This document shows positions 1 through 6,760 of a stretch of DNA of 12,841 bases, piece after piece. The notes under the pieces were generated by a model that was given only the letters and a program-made list of their open reading frames with translations, was not told where the DNA came from and made no database searches. The translations under genes were made by a program, and so were the position numbers. Every line of letters starts with the position of its first letter. Position 1 is the first letter of the stretch. The stretch comes from CBDUVZ01 sp965370805 (GTDB lineage: Bacteria; Hydrothermota; Tepidihabitantia; Tepidihabitantales; Tepidihabitantaceae), in contig CBDUVZ010000088.1 in NCBI GenBank assembly GCA_965370805.1, positions 1 through 12,841 on the forward strand, given 5' to 3'.

Positions 1-58
1 GCGAGACTAGCGCATAACCTGGCACCTGTCAAGACTTTCCGGCCGGACTTCTAGGGGG

Positions 59-310
59 GGGTGCTGGCCGAGACGCTGACGGAGACGTAGGCCTCAACCT
101 ACCCCGGAGTGCTGCGGGCAAGGCTTCCCGGAGTGCTGACGGCAATGCTACCCGAGATGCAATCCGGAGTGCTACCGGTAATGCTACCCGAGATGCAATC
201 CGGAGTGCTACCGGCAGTGCTACCCGAGATGCAATCCGGGGTGCTGACCGCAATGCTGCCCGAGATGCAATCCGAGATGCTGACGGCAACGCAGCCGGAG
301 ACGTACCCCG
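59..310. repeat. Minisatellite: 12-bp units grouped in a 36-bp higher-order repeat
   Basis: From 59 to 310 the sequence can be cut into 21 consecutive 12-bp units without a single insertion or deletion. The units alternate around forms such as gagtgctaccgg, caatgctacccg and agatgcaatccg. In the core (131-274) three of these make a 36-bp unit present four times, with agatgcaatccg perfectly conserved at 155, 191, 227 and 263. The flanking units are more diverged. Because 12 is a multiple of three, most reading frames stay open and read as 4-aa or 12-aa repeats. One forward frame is closed by TGA in several units, and no open frame has a convincing start with a ribosome binding site. I treat it as a non-coding or decayed tandem repeat, but a repetitive protein tail whose start has been lost cannot be excluded. 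Confidence 0.85.
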
Positions 311-396
311 GGACATGGAGGGTAGTCGTCCACCCGGTCGCTACCCGAGTAAGGGGGAGGCATGAGTCAGAGCAGTTCACTGAGGAGGGATAGATC

Positions 397-519
397 ATGA
401 CCGAACACGATAAGATGATGGAAAAGCACCGGCGAGTGCTGGATTCGCTGCCGGGGCGTGCGCCGGAGCGTGCGCGAGTATCACATCCTAGATTTCTCAG
501 ATTGGGATTGCGGATTTGA
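397..519 (+). CDS. Small hypothetical protein (40 aa), possibly a 5' gene remnant
   Basis: The ATG at 397 follows a very strong Shine-Dalgarno sequence (tgaggaggga, 381-390) at normal spacing, so the translation start looks genuine. The first 28 residues (MTEHDKMMEKHRRVLDSLPG, then RAPERARV) are charged and predicted soluble, with normal high-GC codon use. From about 481 the composition changes abruptly, and the last 10 or so codons are encoded by an AT-rich heptamer repeat. The ORF ends at a TGA inside that repeat. The simplest reading is that a longer gene lost its 3' end when the repeat element entered or expanded. A genuine 40-aa protein is the alternative. I recognise no family, and nothing next to it suggests a role. 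Confidence 0.4.
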   Translation: MTEHDKMMEKHRRVLDSLPGRAPERARVSHPRFLRLGLRI

Positions 520-539
520 GATTTCAGATTGTAGATTGG
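491..539. repeat. AT-rich heptamer tandem repeat
   Basis: Seven consecutive 7-bp units read gatttct, cagattg, ggattgc, ggatttg, agatttc, agattgt, agattgg, with a shared GATT core at fixed phase. The patch is AT-rich inside a high-GC region and begins at a sharp composition boundary near 481-490. It supplies the last codons of the small ORF at 397-519 and lies 8 bp from a palindrome (548-592). Short heptamer repeats of this sort are usually dispersed intergenic elements, which is an inference here because only one copy is in the window. Confidence 0.75.
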
Positions 540-547
540 CTGGGGCT

Positions 548-592
548 GGGGACACGATCCTTATCCCCAGGGCGGGATAAGGTCATGTCCCC
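548..592. repeat. Imperfect inverted repeat (hairpin, REP/MITE-like)
   Basis: The left arm (548-567) starts GGGGACA and ends CCTTATCCC. The right arm (574-592) is its reverse complement apart from one C/A mismatch and one bulged T, giving 18 paired bases around a 6-nt loop (cagggc). There is no T-run after the right arm, so a classical intrinsic terminator is unlikely. Its place directly after the heptamer repeat suggests that both belong to one dispersed repetitive element. From 593 to 698 I see no further gene or structure. Confidence 0.7.
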
Positions 593-698
593 GATGCGTT
601 CCGCGTTGGGCATTCAGAGCGAACATCCGGGTTTCGTTGTCGCAGCCGCAGTCCGAAGCCGGATTGCGGGCGACGGTATGTGCCTTTGATTCAAGTGC

Positions 699-726
699 TT
701 GACAACCGGGGCGGGGGGGCTACCAT
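699..726 (+). promoter_or_regulatory. Sigma-70-type promoter for the GIY-YIG-like gene
   Basis: A perfect -35 box TTGACA (699-704) is followed, after 16 nt that are extremely G-rich, by TACCAT (721-726), which matches TATAAT at four of six positions. The spacing equals that of four better promoters in the window. Transcription would begin near 733, giving a leader of about 87 nt before the ATG at 820. Confidence 0.55.
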
Positions 727-735
727 ATTGTGAGC

Positions 736-810
736 GTGAAGTGCGTGCTACGGGTTATGTCTGCTATTGTTCAGCGAACGAAGCGAAGTCCGGTGCTTTG
801 CCGTTCCTGA
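736..810 (+). CDS. Possible leader peptide ORF (24 aa) ahead of the GIY-YIG-like gene
   Basis: A GTG at 736 lies just downstream of the predicted transcription start and opens a 24-codon frame whose TGA (808-810) overlaps the Shine-Dalgarno sequence GAGGAGG of the next gene. That layout would allow coupling or leader control. There is no ribosome binding site for this GTG, so it would have to be translated from a nearly leaderless message. The peptide is basic with no recognisable motif. It may well be chance. Confidence 0.2.
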   Translation: MKCVLRVMSAIVQRTKRSPVLCRS

Positions 811-819
811 GGAGGTTCT

Positions 820-1146
820 ATGCGTGGCCCTTTCCTGTTGAGACCGGCGCAGGTCGATATGACCGTGCCGTGCCGTCTTGGCGGGGTGTATTGTCTGGGT
901 AAGGATTCCCGGCACGTTGCCGCCGTGGGCAGAGCCGAGAGGAATCTCCGGACCGCACTGAAGGACTGCTGGAAGGACGACAAGTACCAGTTTTTCTGGT
1001 ACGAGCCGACCATGTCCGCCCGGGAGTGCTACGTCAATCACTGCCGCCATTTTCACAACCATATCAGTAATGGCGGGCTTGACGACATAGCTCATCCCGA
1101 GCCGCCGCCCGGGCTTGATGAGAAGTGCCCGGTCTGCGGTAAGTAG
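820..1146 (+). CDS. Small GIY-YIG-like protein with cysteine/histidine-rich tail
   Basis: This 108-aa protein has ATG at 820 after the Shine-Dalgarno sequence GAGGAGG (809-815), with a short 4-nt spacer. The N-terminal half follows the GIY-YIG plan: a GVY strand (residues 22-24), then AVGR (35-38) in place of the second YIG motif, a helix with Arg44, and a helix carrying Glu69 where the catalytic Glu would be expected. The second half is rich in metal-ligand residues: Cys70, Cys75, His77, His79, and a C-terminal CPVCG pair (103-106). Compact proteins of this plan are known to me as hypothetical or GIY-YIG family members in environmental genomes. The YIG tyrosine is replaced by Ala, so nuclease activity is uncertain and the role may be DNA binding or none of these. 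It is convergent with the large minus-strand gene, with 27 bp between them, and I see no clear terminator there. Confidence 0.75.
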   Translation: MRGPFLLRPAQVDMTVPCRLGGVYCLGKDSRHVAAVGRAERNLRTALKDCWKDDKYQFFWYEPTMSARECYVNHCRHFHNHISNGGLDDIAHPEPPPGLDEKCPVCGK

Positions 1147-1173
1147 CAGTCCGGTTTCCGTCTTGCGGTCGGT

Positions 1174-3957
1174 TTAGTCGGGCAGGTGTGGTATGCGGGG
1201 TCGGTCGTCCCGATGACGGCTGAGTAGTCCGTCGAGCAGCGAGCTTTCCCAACCGGCGTACAATTGATAGTCGATTTCCGGCCTGAGCCCGAGGGCGCAG
1301 CCGGCCAGGAGGTTGACCGGGAGGACGTGGCAGAGGATGAGGTCGGTCCGGAGTTCGGCCCCGACGCCGAGCCGGGAGCCAGCGAGGTCGTCGGTCCGGG
1401 GCAGCGGGTGGGCACTGGTCATACCCCAGTCGGCGAAGAGCGCGAGGTTGATATTGCGCAGGAAGAGCGGCGCGGCACCGATGCCTCTTTCAATCCACCA
1501 GAGCGGAGTGCGGAGCTGGAGCCCGGCGAGCGCGATGCAGCGGCCCGGGTCCGATTCTTCGGAGATGCCGCGCACCCCGGTGATGCCGGGTCCGGGATGG
1601 ATGCGCCACGCGCTGTCGGCCGCAGGGCCGCCGAGCCCGAGTCCGTACGCGAGCCGGAGCCGCAGGCCGGTTGTTCCGGGTCCGGGTTCGGAGTAGTGCG
1701 TGACGTGCGCGAGTACGCGGGCCCGGTCGCGGAGTCCGAGCATTGAGCGTGTTTCGAGGTCGGAGTACACGCCGATGACAGCGCCGGTGGCGGGAGCGAC
1801 GCCGAATCGGTAGCGGAGCGCGTTGGAGGTTATCCAGTTCAGGCTGTACCGGGCCGCGAGCAGGGAGTCACGGGTGAGCGCTGCGCCGAGTCCGAGCCAG
1901 CTGGTGCGGTGGGTGGCGTGGAACGGGATGTCGACGTCCGCGGCCATGGTCTGGCGGTCGAGCGCGAGGTCGGTTGTGAGGCCGATGAGCGGGCGGAACC
2001 GGGCGAGGCGGTAGTCGATATTGAGGAACGGGGTGTTCTGGCCACAGGACCGGTAGCCGGCGGCGACCGTGTAGCGGTGGCGCTGGAGCGCGTCCCAGCC
2101 GAATGTGAACGCGCCGAAGTTCCAGTCGCCGTCGTAGAGCACGAGCGGGGCCCAGAGTTTGGGCAGGATTGTCGGGAACGGGTTGTAGTAGTAGAGCGCG
2201 GTGCTGCACGGGGCGGCTGCGGGCCGGGCGTCGGGCAGGGTGTCGGCGAACGGTTCGGCCGGTTCCCATTTGCGGGCTTTGACGTCGGTGACGGCGATGT
2301 CGTCGCCGCGGGCGGTGTGGGTCACCAGTGCAATGTGGCGGTTGTCCGGCGAGAGCGCGGGGTCGAATACGCCGTAGCGGACGTTGGTGCAGCGCCAAGT
2401 GCGACCGGTCTTGAGTGCGTACGCGTAGAGGTTGAATACCCCGGAGCGGTCGGAGATGAAGTAGAGATAACGACCGGTGACGTCCCAGCACGGGGAGAGG
2501 TCGGTTGCCCGGTCTTCGGTGACCGGGATGGTCCAGCCGGTGTTCCGGTCGAGGATTTCGATGTCGGCGTACCCGCCCGGCCGGTGAATGCCGACCGCGA
2601 TGTAGCGGCCGCGCGGGGAGAACCGGGGGGAGTGATACGCGGTCCGGTCCCAGGTCCGGGTCAGGTTTCGGGTCTCGCCGGTCGTGAGGTCGAGCAGCAG
2701 CAGGTCGTTGCGGCCGTCGTGGTTGGCGACGAAGACGAGGTGCGTCGAGTCGGGCGAGTAGTCCGGATCGCGCGCGCGCAGGCCGCTGGTGAGGCGGTGC
2801 AGTTCGCCGGAGCGGAGGTCGAGCGCGAAGATGTCGGAGAAGAAGTAGTAGTTGCTTTGGACGTTCCTTTCGCCGAACGCGAGCCGGCGGCCGTCTGGGG
2901 ACAGGCTCATCCTGCCCGAGACCAGGCCCCGGTGCAGGGTCCTTGACTGCGTGCCGGTAGTGTCGACGGCGCGGATAGCGGGATAGTCCCGGCCGGTGTT
3001 CGAGACGTAGTAGACTTCCCGGCCGGTGCGGGACCAGCAGGGCGGGCCGGTGTAGTATCCTTCGCTGGTAATCTGCCTGAGCGGGGTGAACGGCTCGGCA
3101 GCGAGACGCCGGGCGGTTGATTCGGCGCGGCGGGTGACGTGCGCCTGCCAGTCCTGCCAGAGTTCGGAGAAGTCCTTGCCGAAGGTGCGGCGGGCGTGGT
3201 AGTCGTAGCAGTAGGGGAAGCCGCCCGAGTACCGGCGGCTGTAATCGTCCCAGATGCCGGGTCCGTTCTTCTCCGCCAGCCAGCGGTAGAACAGACCGCC
3301 GTACAGGTAGGGCGCGCGGCCGGCCGGGTGGCGCTGGAGGTCGTAGTTGTTGCACCGGTCAATCGGCAGGAGTTCGCCGGCGTCGGCCGCGGCGCGAATC
3401 ATCATGTCGTAAGCCGTTCCCCGAGGCCGGCCGAAGGACGTGAGACGGGTTTCATACGACAGGGCATAGCCTTCGAGCGCCCAGAGCGGGAGCAGCGGGT
3501 TGGTCAGAATCAGCCGGCCGAATACCGTGCGGAGCGCCGCCGGGATGCCGCGGGTCATGTCCATCTGGATGATGTGGGCGTATTCGTGGGCGATGAGCGT
3601 GCGGAGCCAGTCGTCGTAGTTGGTTCGGTTCCCGGCCGGCGGGGTCGGGATGAGCGTGATGGTGTTGTCCGGCAGCGGCGCGGCCCAGCCGTTGGCGTAG
3701 TCGAAGAAGTCGGCGACGATGACATTGGTTTTCGGAGCCGGGGTCCAGTCGGCGAGCCGGGTGATTTCGGCGTGGATGTCTTCGGCCAGGAACGCAATCT
3801 CGTGCGGCAGTGCCCGGGCTTCGTCCGTCAACCTGCCGCGGCAGGGGAAGTGGACCGCGAAATGGTCGGTCTCGAGAGTGTACCAGTCGAGCGTCGGGTC
3901 GATGTCGAGCGAGCCGGGAACACCCGCGGCAAGGCAGAGAACCAGCAGCGCGACCAT
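1174..3957 (-). CDS. Outer-membrane HEXXH peptidase-like / beta-propeller / beta-barrel protein
   Basis: This 927-aa protein appears to combine four parts. A short hydrophobic signal-like N-terminus spans residues 1-16. A gluzincin-type peptidase domain (about 20-290) has HEYAH at 124-128 and a downstream WALEGYA with Glu162, the expected third zinc ligand. A TolB/PD40-type beta-propeller (about 295-590) has repeated SPDGRRLAF-like blades. A C-terminal region (about 600-927) alternates aromatic and polar residues and is glycine-rich, like an outer-membrane beta-barrel. The likely role is a surface- or periplasm-facing protease or peptide-binding protein anchored in the outer membrane; the substrate is unknown. 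Its ATG overlaps the truD stop by one base (TGATG), implying translational coupling, and it is the last gene of the fabD-truD operon. The signal peptide lacks the usual positive charge, but no better upstream start exists in frame nearby. Confidence 0.85.
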   Translation of the reverse strand: MVALLVLCLAAGVPGSLDIDPTLDWYTLETDHFAVHFPCRGRLTDEARALPHEIAFLAEDIHAEITRLADWTPAPKTNVIVADFFDYANGWAAPLPDNTITLIPTPPAGNRTNYDDWLRTLIAHEYAHIIQMDMTRGIPAALRTVFGRLILTNPLLPLWALEGYALSYETRLTSFGRPRGTAYDMMIRAAADAGELLPIDRCNNYDLQRHPAGRAPYLYGGLFYRWLAEKNGPGIWDDYSRRYSGGFPYCYDYHARRTFGKDFSELWQDWQAHVTRRAESTARRLAAEPFTPLRQITSEGYYTGPPCWSRTGREVYYVSNTGRDYPAIRAVDTTGTQSRTLHRGLVSGRMSLSPDGRRLAFGERNVQSNYYFFSDIFALDLRSGELHRLTSGLRARDPDYSPDSTHLVFVANHDGRNDLLLLDLTTGETRNLTRTWDRTAYHSPRFSPRGRYIAVGIHRPGGYADIEILDRNTGWTIPVTEDRATDLSPCWDVTGRYLYFISDRSGVFNLYAYALKTGRTWRCTNVRYGVFDPALSPDNRHIALVTHTARGDDIAVTDVKARKWEPAEPFADTLPDARPAAAPCSTALYYYNPFPTILPKLWAPLVLYDGDWNFGAFTFGWDALQRHRYTVAAGYRSCGQNTPFLNIDYRLARFRPLIGLTTDLALDRQTMAADVDIPFHATHRTSWLGLGAALTRDSLLAARYSLNWITSNALRYRFGVAPATGAVIGVYSDLETRSMLGLRDRARVLAHVTHYSEPGPGTTGLRLRLAYGLGLGGPAADSAWRIHPGPGITGVRGISEESDPGRCIALAGLQLRTPLWWIERGIGAAPLFLRNINLALFADWGMTSAHPLPRTDDLAGSRLGVGAELRTDLILCHVLPVNLLAGCALGLRPEIDYQLYAGWESSLLDGLLSRHRDDRPRIPHLPD

Positions 3958-5111
3958 CAGGTCATGAAGAGGCGCTTGATGATGAGCGTGGCGTAGGAGC
4001 CGCCGGGGAGGAAGAACGAGAGCGTGAGTTTCCGGCGGCCCGGGTACAGGTCGTCTTTGCGCGGCGGCGCGACCTGCAGCCGCTGCGGGATGACGATTGC
4101 GCTGCGATCCCAGGGCTTGAAGAAGAGCCCGCGCAGGTGGAACGGCAGCTTCAGGCCTCCGAGTTCCAGGCCCTCGCGGGCGAGGAGTTCACCGGCGACC
4201 CGGGCGACCCGGTCGCTGACGAACCGGGCACGCGGACCAAGCGCCGGGATGATGAGTTTGCGGAGATAGCGGTGATGGTTCGGGGCGGGTTTCTCGTAGA
4301 ACAGGAACGTGCCGACCGAGTAGTCGAGCGCGCGCGACGGGATTCCGAGCCGGGTCAGAACGCCGGCCGCGGTTTCGTTCCAGAGCCAGGACTGGTAGGC
4401 GTTGACGAACAGCTCAAGCAGGCTCCGCGGGATGAGTTGCGCGGCGTGCTTGAATTCCTTCGGGTGGCGGACCAGGTGGTTGAGCGCGGCTTTCGCGTCG
4501 GGCGGGGCCAGAGCGCGGCACCGTTGCCAGTCGCCCCAGTTTCCCTTGAGCAGTTTGTGCGTCCGCCGGGTCCGGGAGTCGTCCGCGGCCGAGGGAATCG
4601 CAAGCCAGAGTTTGAGCGCGCCGTTGCAGTGGCCGTCAATCAGGCTCCGCGCGATGAAACCCTTGCCGTGGCGGGCCGAGCCGAACCGCTGGTCGTCGTA
4701 GTAATTGGGCATCCCGTACTTCTCGACCAGCGGCAGCCGGCTCTTAGCGGTCTCGACCTCGGGGTCGGTGAGCGCGCGGATAGTGATTGTGAACCGGTTG
4801 CCGAGGAGCACGTCGCGGCTGACCGGCTCGTCGGACATCCCGGCAAGCTGCAGCTTGTAGTTCTCTTCGGTAATCGACTTCGGACCTTTCCCTTTGATCG
4901 AGAGGAACTGGGTTGATTGCGAGTAGCGGTCTTTGAGTCCGGCGCGGCCGATCCAGCGCATGCGGTGGCGCCGTTCCAGTTCGCGGATGACGTCAAGCGT
5001 GTTCCACAGCTTCTTTTCAAGGCGGTAGATGGAGTACCGGCCGTGGCTCTTCAGCCTCAGCTTCAGTTTCTCTTCGACCCGGAAGTCTTCGGGCCGGCAT
5101 TTGAGTTTCAT
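3957..5111 (-). CDS. truD: tRNA pseudouridine(13) synthase TruD
   Basis: This 384-aa protein matches TruD, which converts uridine 13 of certain tRNAs to pseudouridine. The motif GLKDRYSQSTQ (residues 59-69) holds the catalytic aspartate, Asp61. PNYYDDQRFGS (135-145) is the second family signature (NYF..QRFG in relatives). The N-terminal KCRPEDFRVEE is typical of the family start, and the central portion corresponds to the TRUD insertion domain. The length is in the family range, slightly longer than the E. coli enzyme. The ATG at 5111 has a GGAG about 8 nt upstream. The gene lies 31 nt after fabD and overlaps the next gene by 1 nt, so it is the middle gene of a three-gene operon. Its link to fatty-acid synthesis is probably only genomic. 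Confidence 0.93.
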   Translation of the reverse strand: MKLKCRPEDFRVEEKLKLRLKSHGRYSIYRLEKKLWNTLDVIRELERRHRMRWIGRAGLKDRYSQSTQFLSIKGKGPKSITEENYKLQLAGMSDEPVSRDVLLGNRFTITIRALTDPEVETAKSRLPLVEKYGMPNYYDDQRFGSARHGKGFIARSLIDGHCNGALKLWLAIPSAADDSRTRRTHKLLKGNWGDWQRCRALAPPDAKAALNHLVRHPKEFKHAAQLIPRSLLELFVNAYQSWLWNETAAGVLTRLGIPSRALDYSVGTFLFYEKPAPNHHRYLRKLIIPALGPRARFVSDRVARVAGELLAREGLELGGLKLPFHLRGLFFKPWDRSAIVIPQRLQVAPPRKDDLYPGRRKLTLSFFLPGGSYATLIIKRLFMT

Positions 5112-5142
5112 CGATTGCTCCGGGTTGCGGCGCCGGTCCCGG

Positions 5143-6060
5143 TCAGCCGGCCAGGAAAGCCGCGACCTGGTCCGCGGTTCCGACCGGGATTACTTTCAAC
5201 TGCCGGTCGATGCGCCGGACGAGGCCCATCAGTACCCGTCCGGGGCCGGCTTCGATGAAGTCGGTGCAGCCGAGTTCCGCGGCGGCGGCGATAGTCTCCA
5301 CCCACCGCACCGGGCTGGTGAGTTGCCGGGCAAGGGCCGTCTTGAGTTCGTCCGCGGCCCGGGTGGGCCGGCCGGTGACGTTCGGGATGACCGGGCAGCC
5401 GGGCTCGCTGATCTCAAACTCGTCCAGATAGTCGGCGAAGCGGGCCGCGGACTCCTTGAGCAGGGGAGAGTGGAAAGCGCCGGAAACCGGGAGCATGACC
5501 GCTTTGAGCGCACCGCGCTCGGCGGCCAGTTCCGCTACCTTCCTGACCGCGGGGATTTCGCCCGAGACCACGGTCTGCTTCGGTTCGTTGTAGTTGGCCG
5601 GAACGACGATTCCTTCGACTTCCGTGCAGAGCGCTTCGACCGCCGCGGATTCCATGCCGATGACGGCGGCCATGGTTCCCGGGTTGCTTTCGCCTTCGGC
5701 GCCCATGAGTTCGGCCCGCCGTTTGACCAGCTTGAGGGCGGAGTCGAAGTCGAGGGCGCCGGCCGCACAGAGCGCCGAGTATTCCCCGAGGCTGTGGCCG
5801 GCGACCACCGTTGGCTTCAGTTCGGGCAGTACCGCAAGCACGGCGAGCGAATGGGTCAGAATCGCAGGTTGGGTGTAGCGGGTCTGGCGCAGCTTCTCTT
5901 CCGGGCCGTCGAACGAGACCTGGCGGATTTCCATCTCAAGGATATCCTGGGCTCGGTCGTAGGCGTCGCGGGCTGCCGGATAGCGGTCGTAGATGTCAGC
6001 GCCCATGCCGACGGACTGCGAGCCCTGACCGGGGAACAGAATTCCGATGTTCTGATTCAT
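5143..6060 (-). CDS. fabD: Malonyl-CoA:ACP transacylase FabD
   Basis: FabD moves the malonyl group from CoA to acyl carrier protein, the entry step for chain extension in type II fatty-acid synthesis. The 305-aa product shows GQGSQ (residues 11-15), the nucleophile elbow GHSLGE with Ser90, the arginine pair in KRRAELMG (114-115) that binds the malonyl carboxylate, the catalytic histidine in GAFHSPL (His197) and EAGPGRVL near the end. An in-frame start 12 codons upstream exists, but the ATG at 6060 is preferred: it has AGGAG 5 nt upstream and begins MNQNIGILFPGQGSQ as homologs do. It is the first gene of the operon with truD. No other fab gene is adjacent; fabG is on the other strand about 4 kb away. 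Confidence 0.95.
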   Translation of the reverse strand: MNQNIGILFPGQGSQSVGMGADIYDRYPAARDAYDRAQDILEMEIRQVSFDGPEEKLRQTRYTQPAILTHSLAVLAVLPELKPTVVAGHSLGEYSALCAAGALDFDSALKLVKRRAELMGAEGESNPGTMAAVIGMESAAVEALCTEVEGIVVPANYNEPKQTVVSGEIPAVRKVAELAAERGALKAVMLPVSGAFHSPLLKESAARFADYLDEFEISEPGCPVIPNVTGRPTRAADELKTALARQLTSPVRWVETIAAAAELGCTDFIEAGPGRVLMGLVRRIDRQLKVIPVGTADQVAAFLAG

Positions 6061-6114
6061 GTTTGCTCCTGTTGTAAGACAACGCTGCCGGGTCACACCA
6101 ACACGCAGCCCGCC

Positions 6115-6142
6115 ATCATAGACGCGCCCGGTGCGGTGTCAA
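6115..6142 (-). promoter_or_regulatory. Promoter of the fabD-truD-peptidase operon
   Basis: Read on the minus strand, a perfect TTGACA (6142 down to 6137) is separated by 16 nt from TATGAT (6120 down to 6115), a five-of-six match. Transcription would begin near 6108, leaving a 48-nt leader that contains the fabD ribosome binding site. The -35 box is only 16 bp from the -35 box of the divergent PEGA-gene promoter. Confidence 0.8.
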
Positions 6143-6158
6143 GAAACGGGGCCGAGGA

Positions 6159-6187
6159 TTGACGCCGGGCCGCGAAGGCGCTATTAT
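6159..6187 (+). promoter_or_regulatory. Promoter of the PEGA-like gene, nearly leaderless
   Basis: TTGACG (6159-6164), 17 nt, then TATTAT (6182-6187). The next gene starts with ATG at 6199, only 11 nt after the -10 box, so the transcript would carry about 5 nt before the start codon and no Shine-Dalgarno sequence. Confidence 0.75.
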
Positions 6188-6198
6188 TCGTGTCTGTC

Positions 6199-6690
6199 AT
6201 GCGCTTCGTGATTTCGCTCATTCTCACTGTTGCCCTGGTCGGGGCGGTCCCGACCGGGTACATCGGGATACGGACCGATTCGGTTCCCGCCGAGGTGCAT
6301 CTGGACGACCGATTGCTGATTGTCGGTCCGGACGGCTGCGTGGCTGAAGCCGGTCCGGGCAAGCATTTCGTCAGCCTTTTCCCGCCCCGGAAGGTCTTCC
6401 TGGCTTTCAAGGACGACTCGCCGGAGCACTTCTGGAACCAGCTTCGCCGCCGGCGGGCAGTCGGCGAAGCCACGGAGCTTCTGTCGAGCTACGAGCGGGG
6501 AGCAATCCAGGTGGGGACGAAGTGGGTCTACGTCGTACCGGGCGATACCCAGTTCGTGCGTCTTTCCTACGCCAGGACCCAGGAGACCTATCAGCGGGAT
6601 TCATCCTGCCTGCTGGGTACGTTTCTCGGGTGGACGCTGCTCATCGCAACCGGGATGGTCCTGAGCGTGGTTTTCTCACGGCTCGATTGA
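6199..6690 (+). CDS. PEGA-like membrane protein of unknown function
   Basis: The 163-aa product has a hydrophobic N-terminus (residues 2-18), a segment resembling a PEGA domain (about 21-65, IGIRTDSVPAEVHLDD then an AGPGKHFVSLFP-like turn), a basic middle (QLRRRRAVGE) and a C-terminal transmembrane helix (about 137-159). PEGA domains are small extracytoplasmic beta-rich modules common in surface proteins; this assignment rests only on pattern and is moderate. A GTG at 6190 would add three residues but sits only two nt after the -10 box, so the ATG at 6199 is preferred. The gene has its own promoter and is followed by a separate promoter for deoA, so it is probably monocistronic. No enzymatic residues are recognisable. 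Confidence 0.8.
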   Translation: MRFVISLILTVALVGAVPTGYIGIRTDSVPAEVHLDDRLLIVGPDGCVAEAGPGKHFVSLFPPRKVFLAFKDDSPEHFWNQLRRRRAVGEATELLSSYERGAIQVGTKWVYVVPGDTQFVRLSYARTQETYQRDSSCLLGTFLGWTLLIATGMVLSVVFSRLD

Positions 6691-6720
6691 CCGCTGCCCG
6701 CCGACTCGATTCTGTTTCCT

Positions 6721-6748
6721 TTGACATCCGGACGGACAGGATTATGAT
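6721..6748 (+). promoter_or_regulatory. Promoter of deoA, nearly leaderless
   Basis: A perfect TTGACA (6721-6726), 16 nt, then TATGAT (6743-6748). The deoA GTG at 6761 comes 12 nt after the -10 box, so transcription would start about 6 nt before the start codon. There is no Shine-Dalgarno sequence between. Confidence 0.8.
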
Positions 6749-6760
6749 GCGTCGTTTCCA

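Noticed and set aside
4..32. A minus-strand promoter (TTGACA at 32-27, TAGTCT at 9-4) leading off the left edge.
   Set aside because: The -10 match is only three of six and the gene it would serve is not visible.
131..274. The four 36-bp copies as a CRISPR array.
   Set aside because: The repeats are directly adjacent with no unique spacers, and no cas genes are nearby.
109..393. A 94-aa forward frame through the 12-bp repeats, and the similar minus-strand frames at 29-316 and 99-398.
   Set aside because: Repeats of a multiple of three keep most frames open, and none has a ribosome binding site or non-repetitive domain. The forward frame only ends where the strong Shine-Dalgarno sequence of the next ORF lies.
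1868..3355. A 495-aa minus-strand frame, and forward frames at 1264-1746, 1909-2946 and 3139-3996.
   Set aside because: They are other-frame readings of the peptidase/propeller/barrel gene; their products are biased (Arg/Pro- or Val/Glu/Gly-rich) and have no domains.
3810..4916. A 368-aa forward frame opposite truD.
   Set aside because: The minus strand encodes TruD with all key motifs; the forward product is low-complexity.
5029..6162. A 377-aa forward frame opposite fabD.
   Set aside because: FabD on the minus strand has all catalytic residues and its own promoter and ribosome binding site.
6663..6684. A hairpin at the end of the PEGA-like gene as a terminator.
   Set aside because: The stem is short with a bulge, and no T-run follows.
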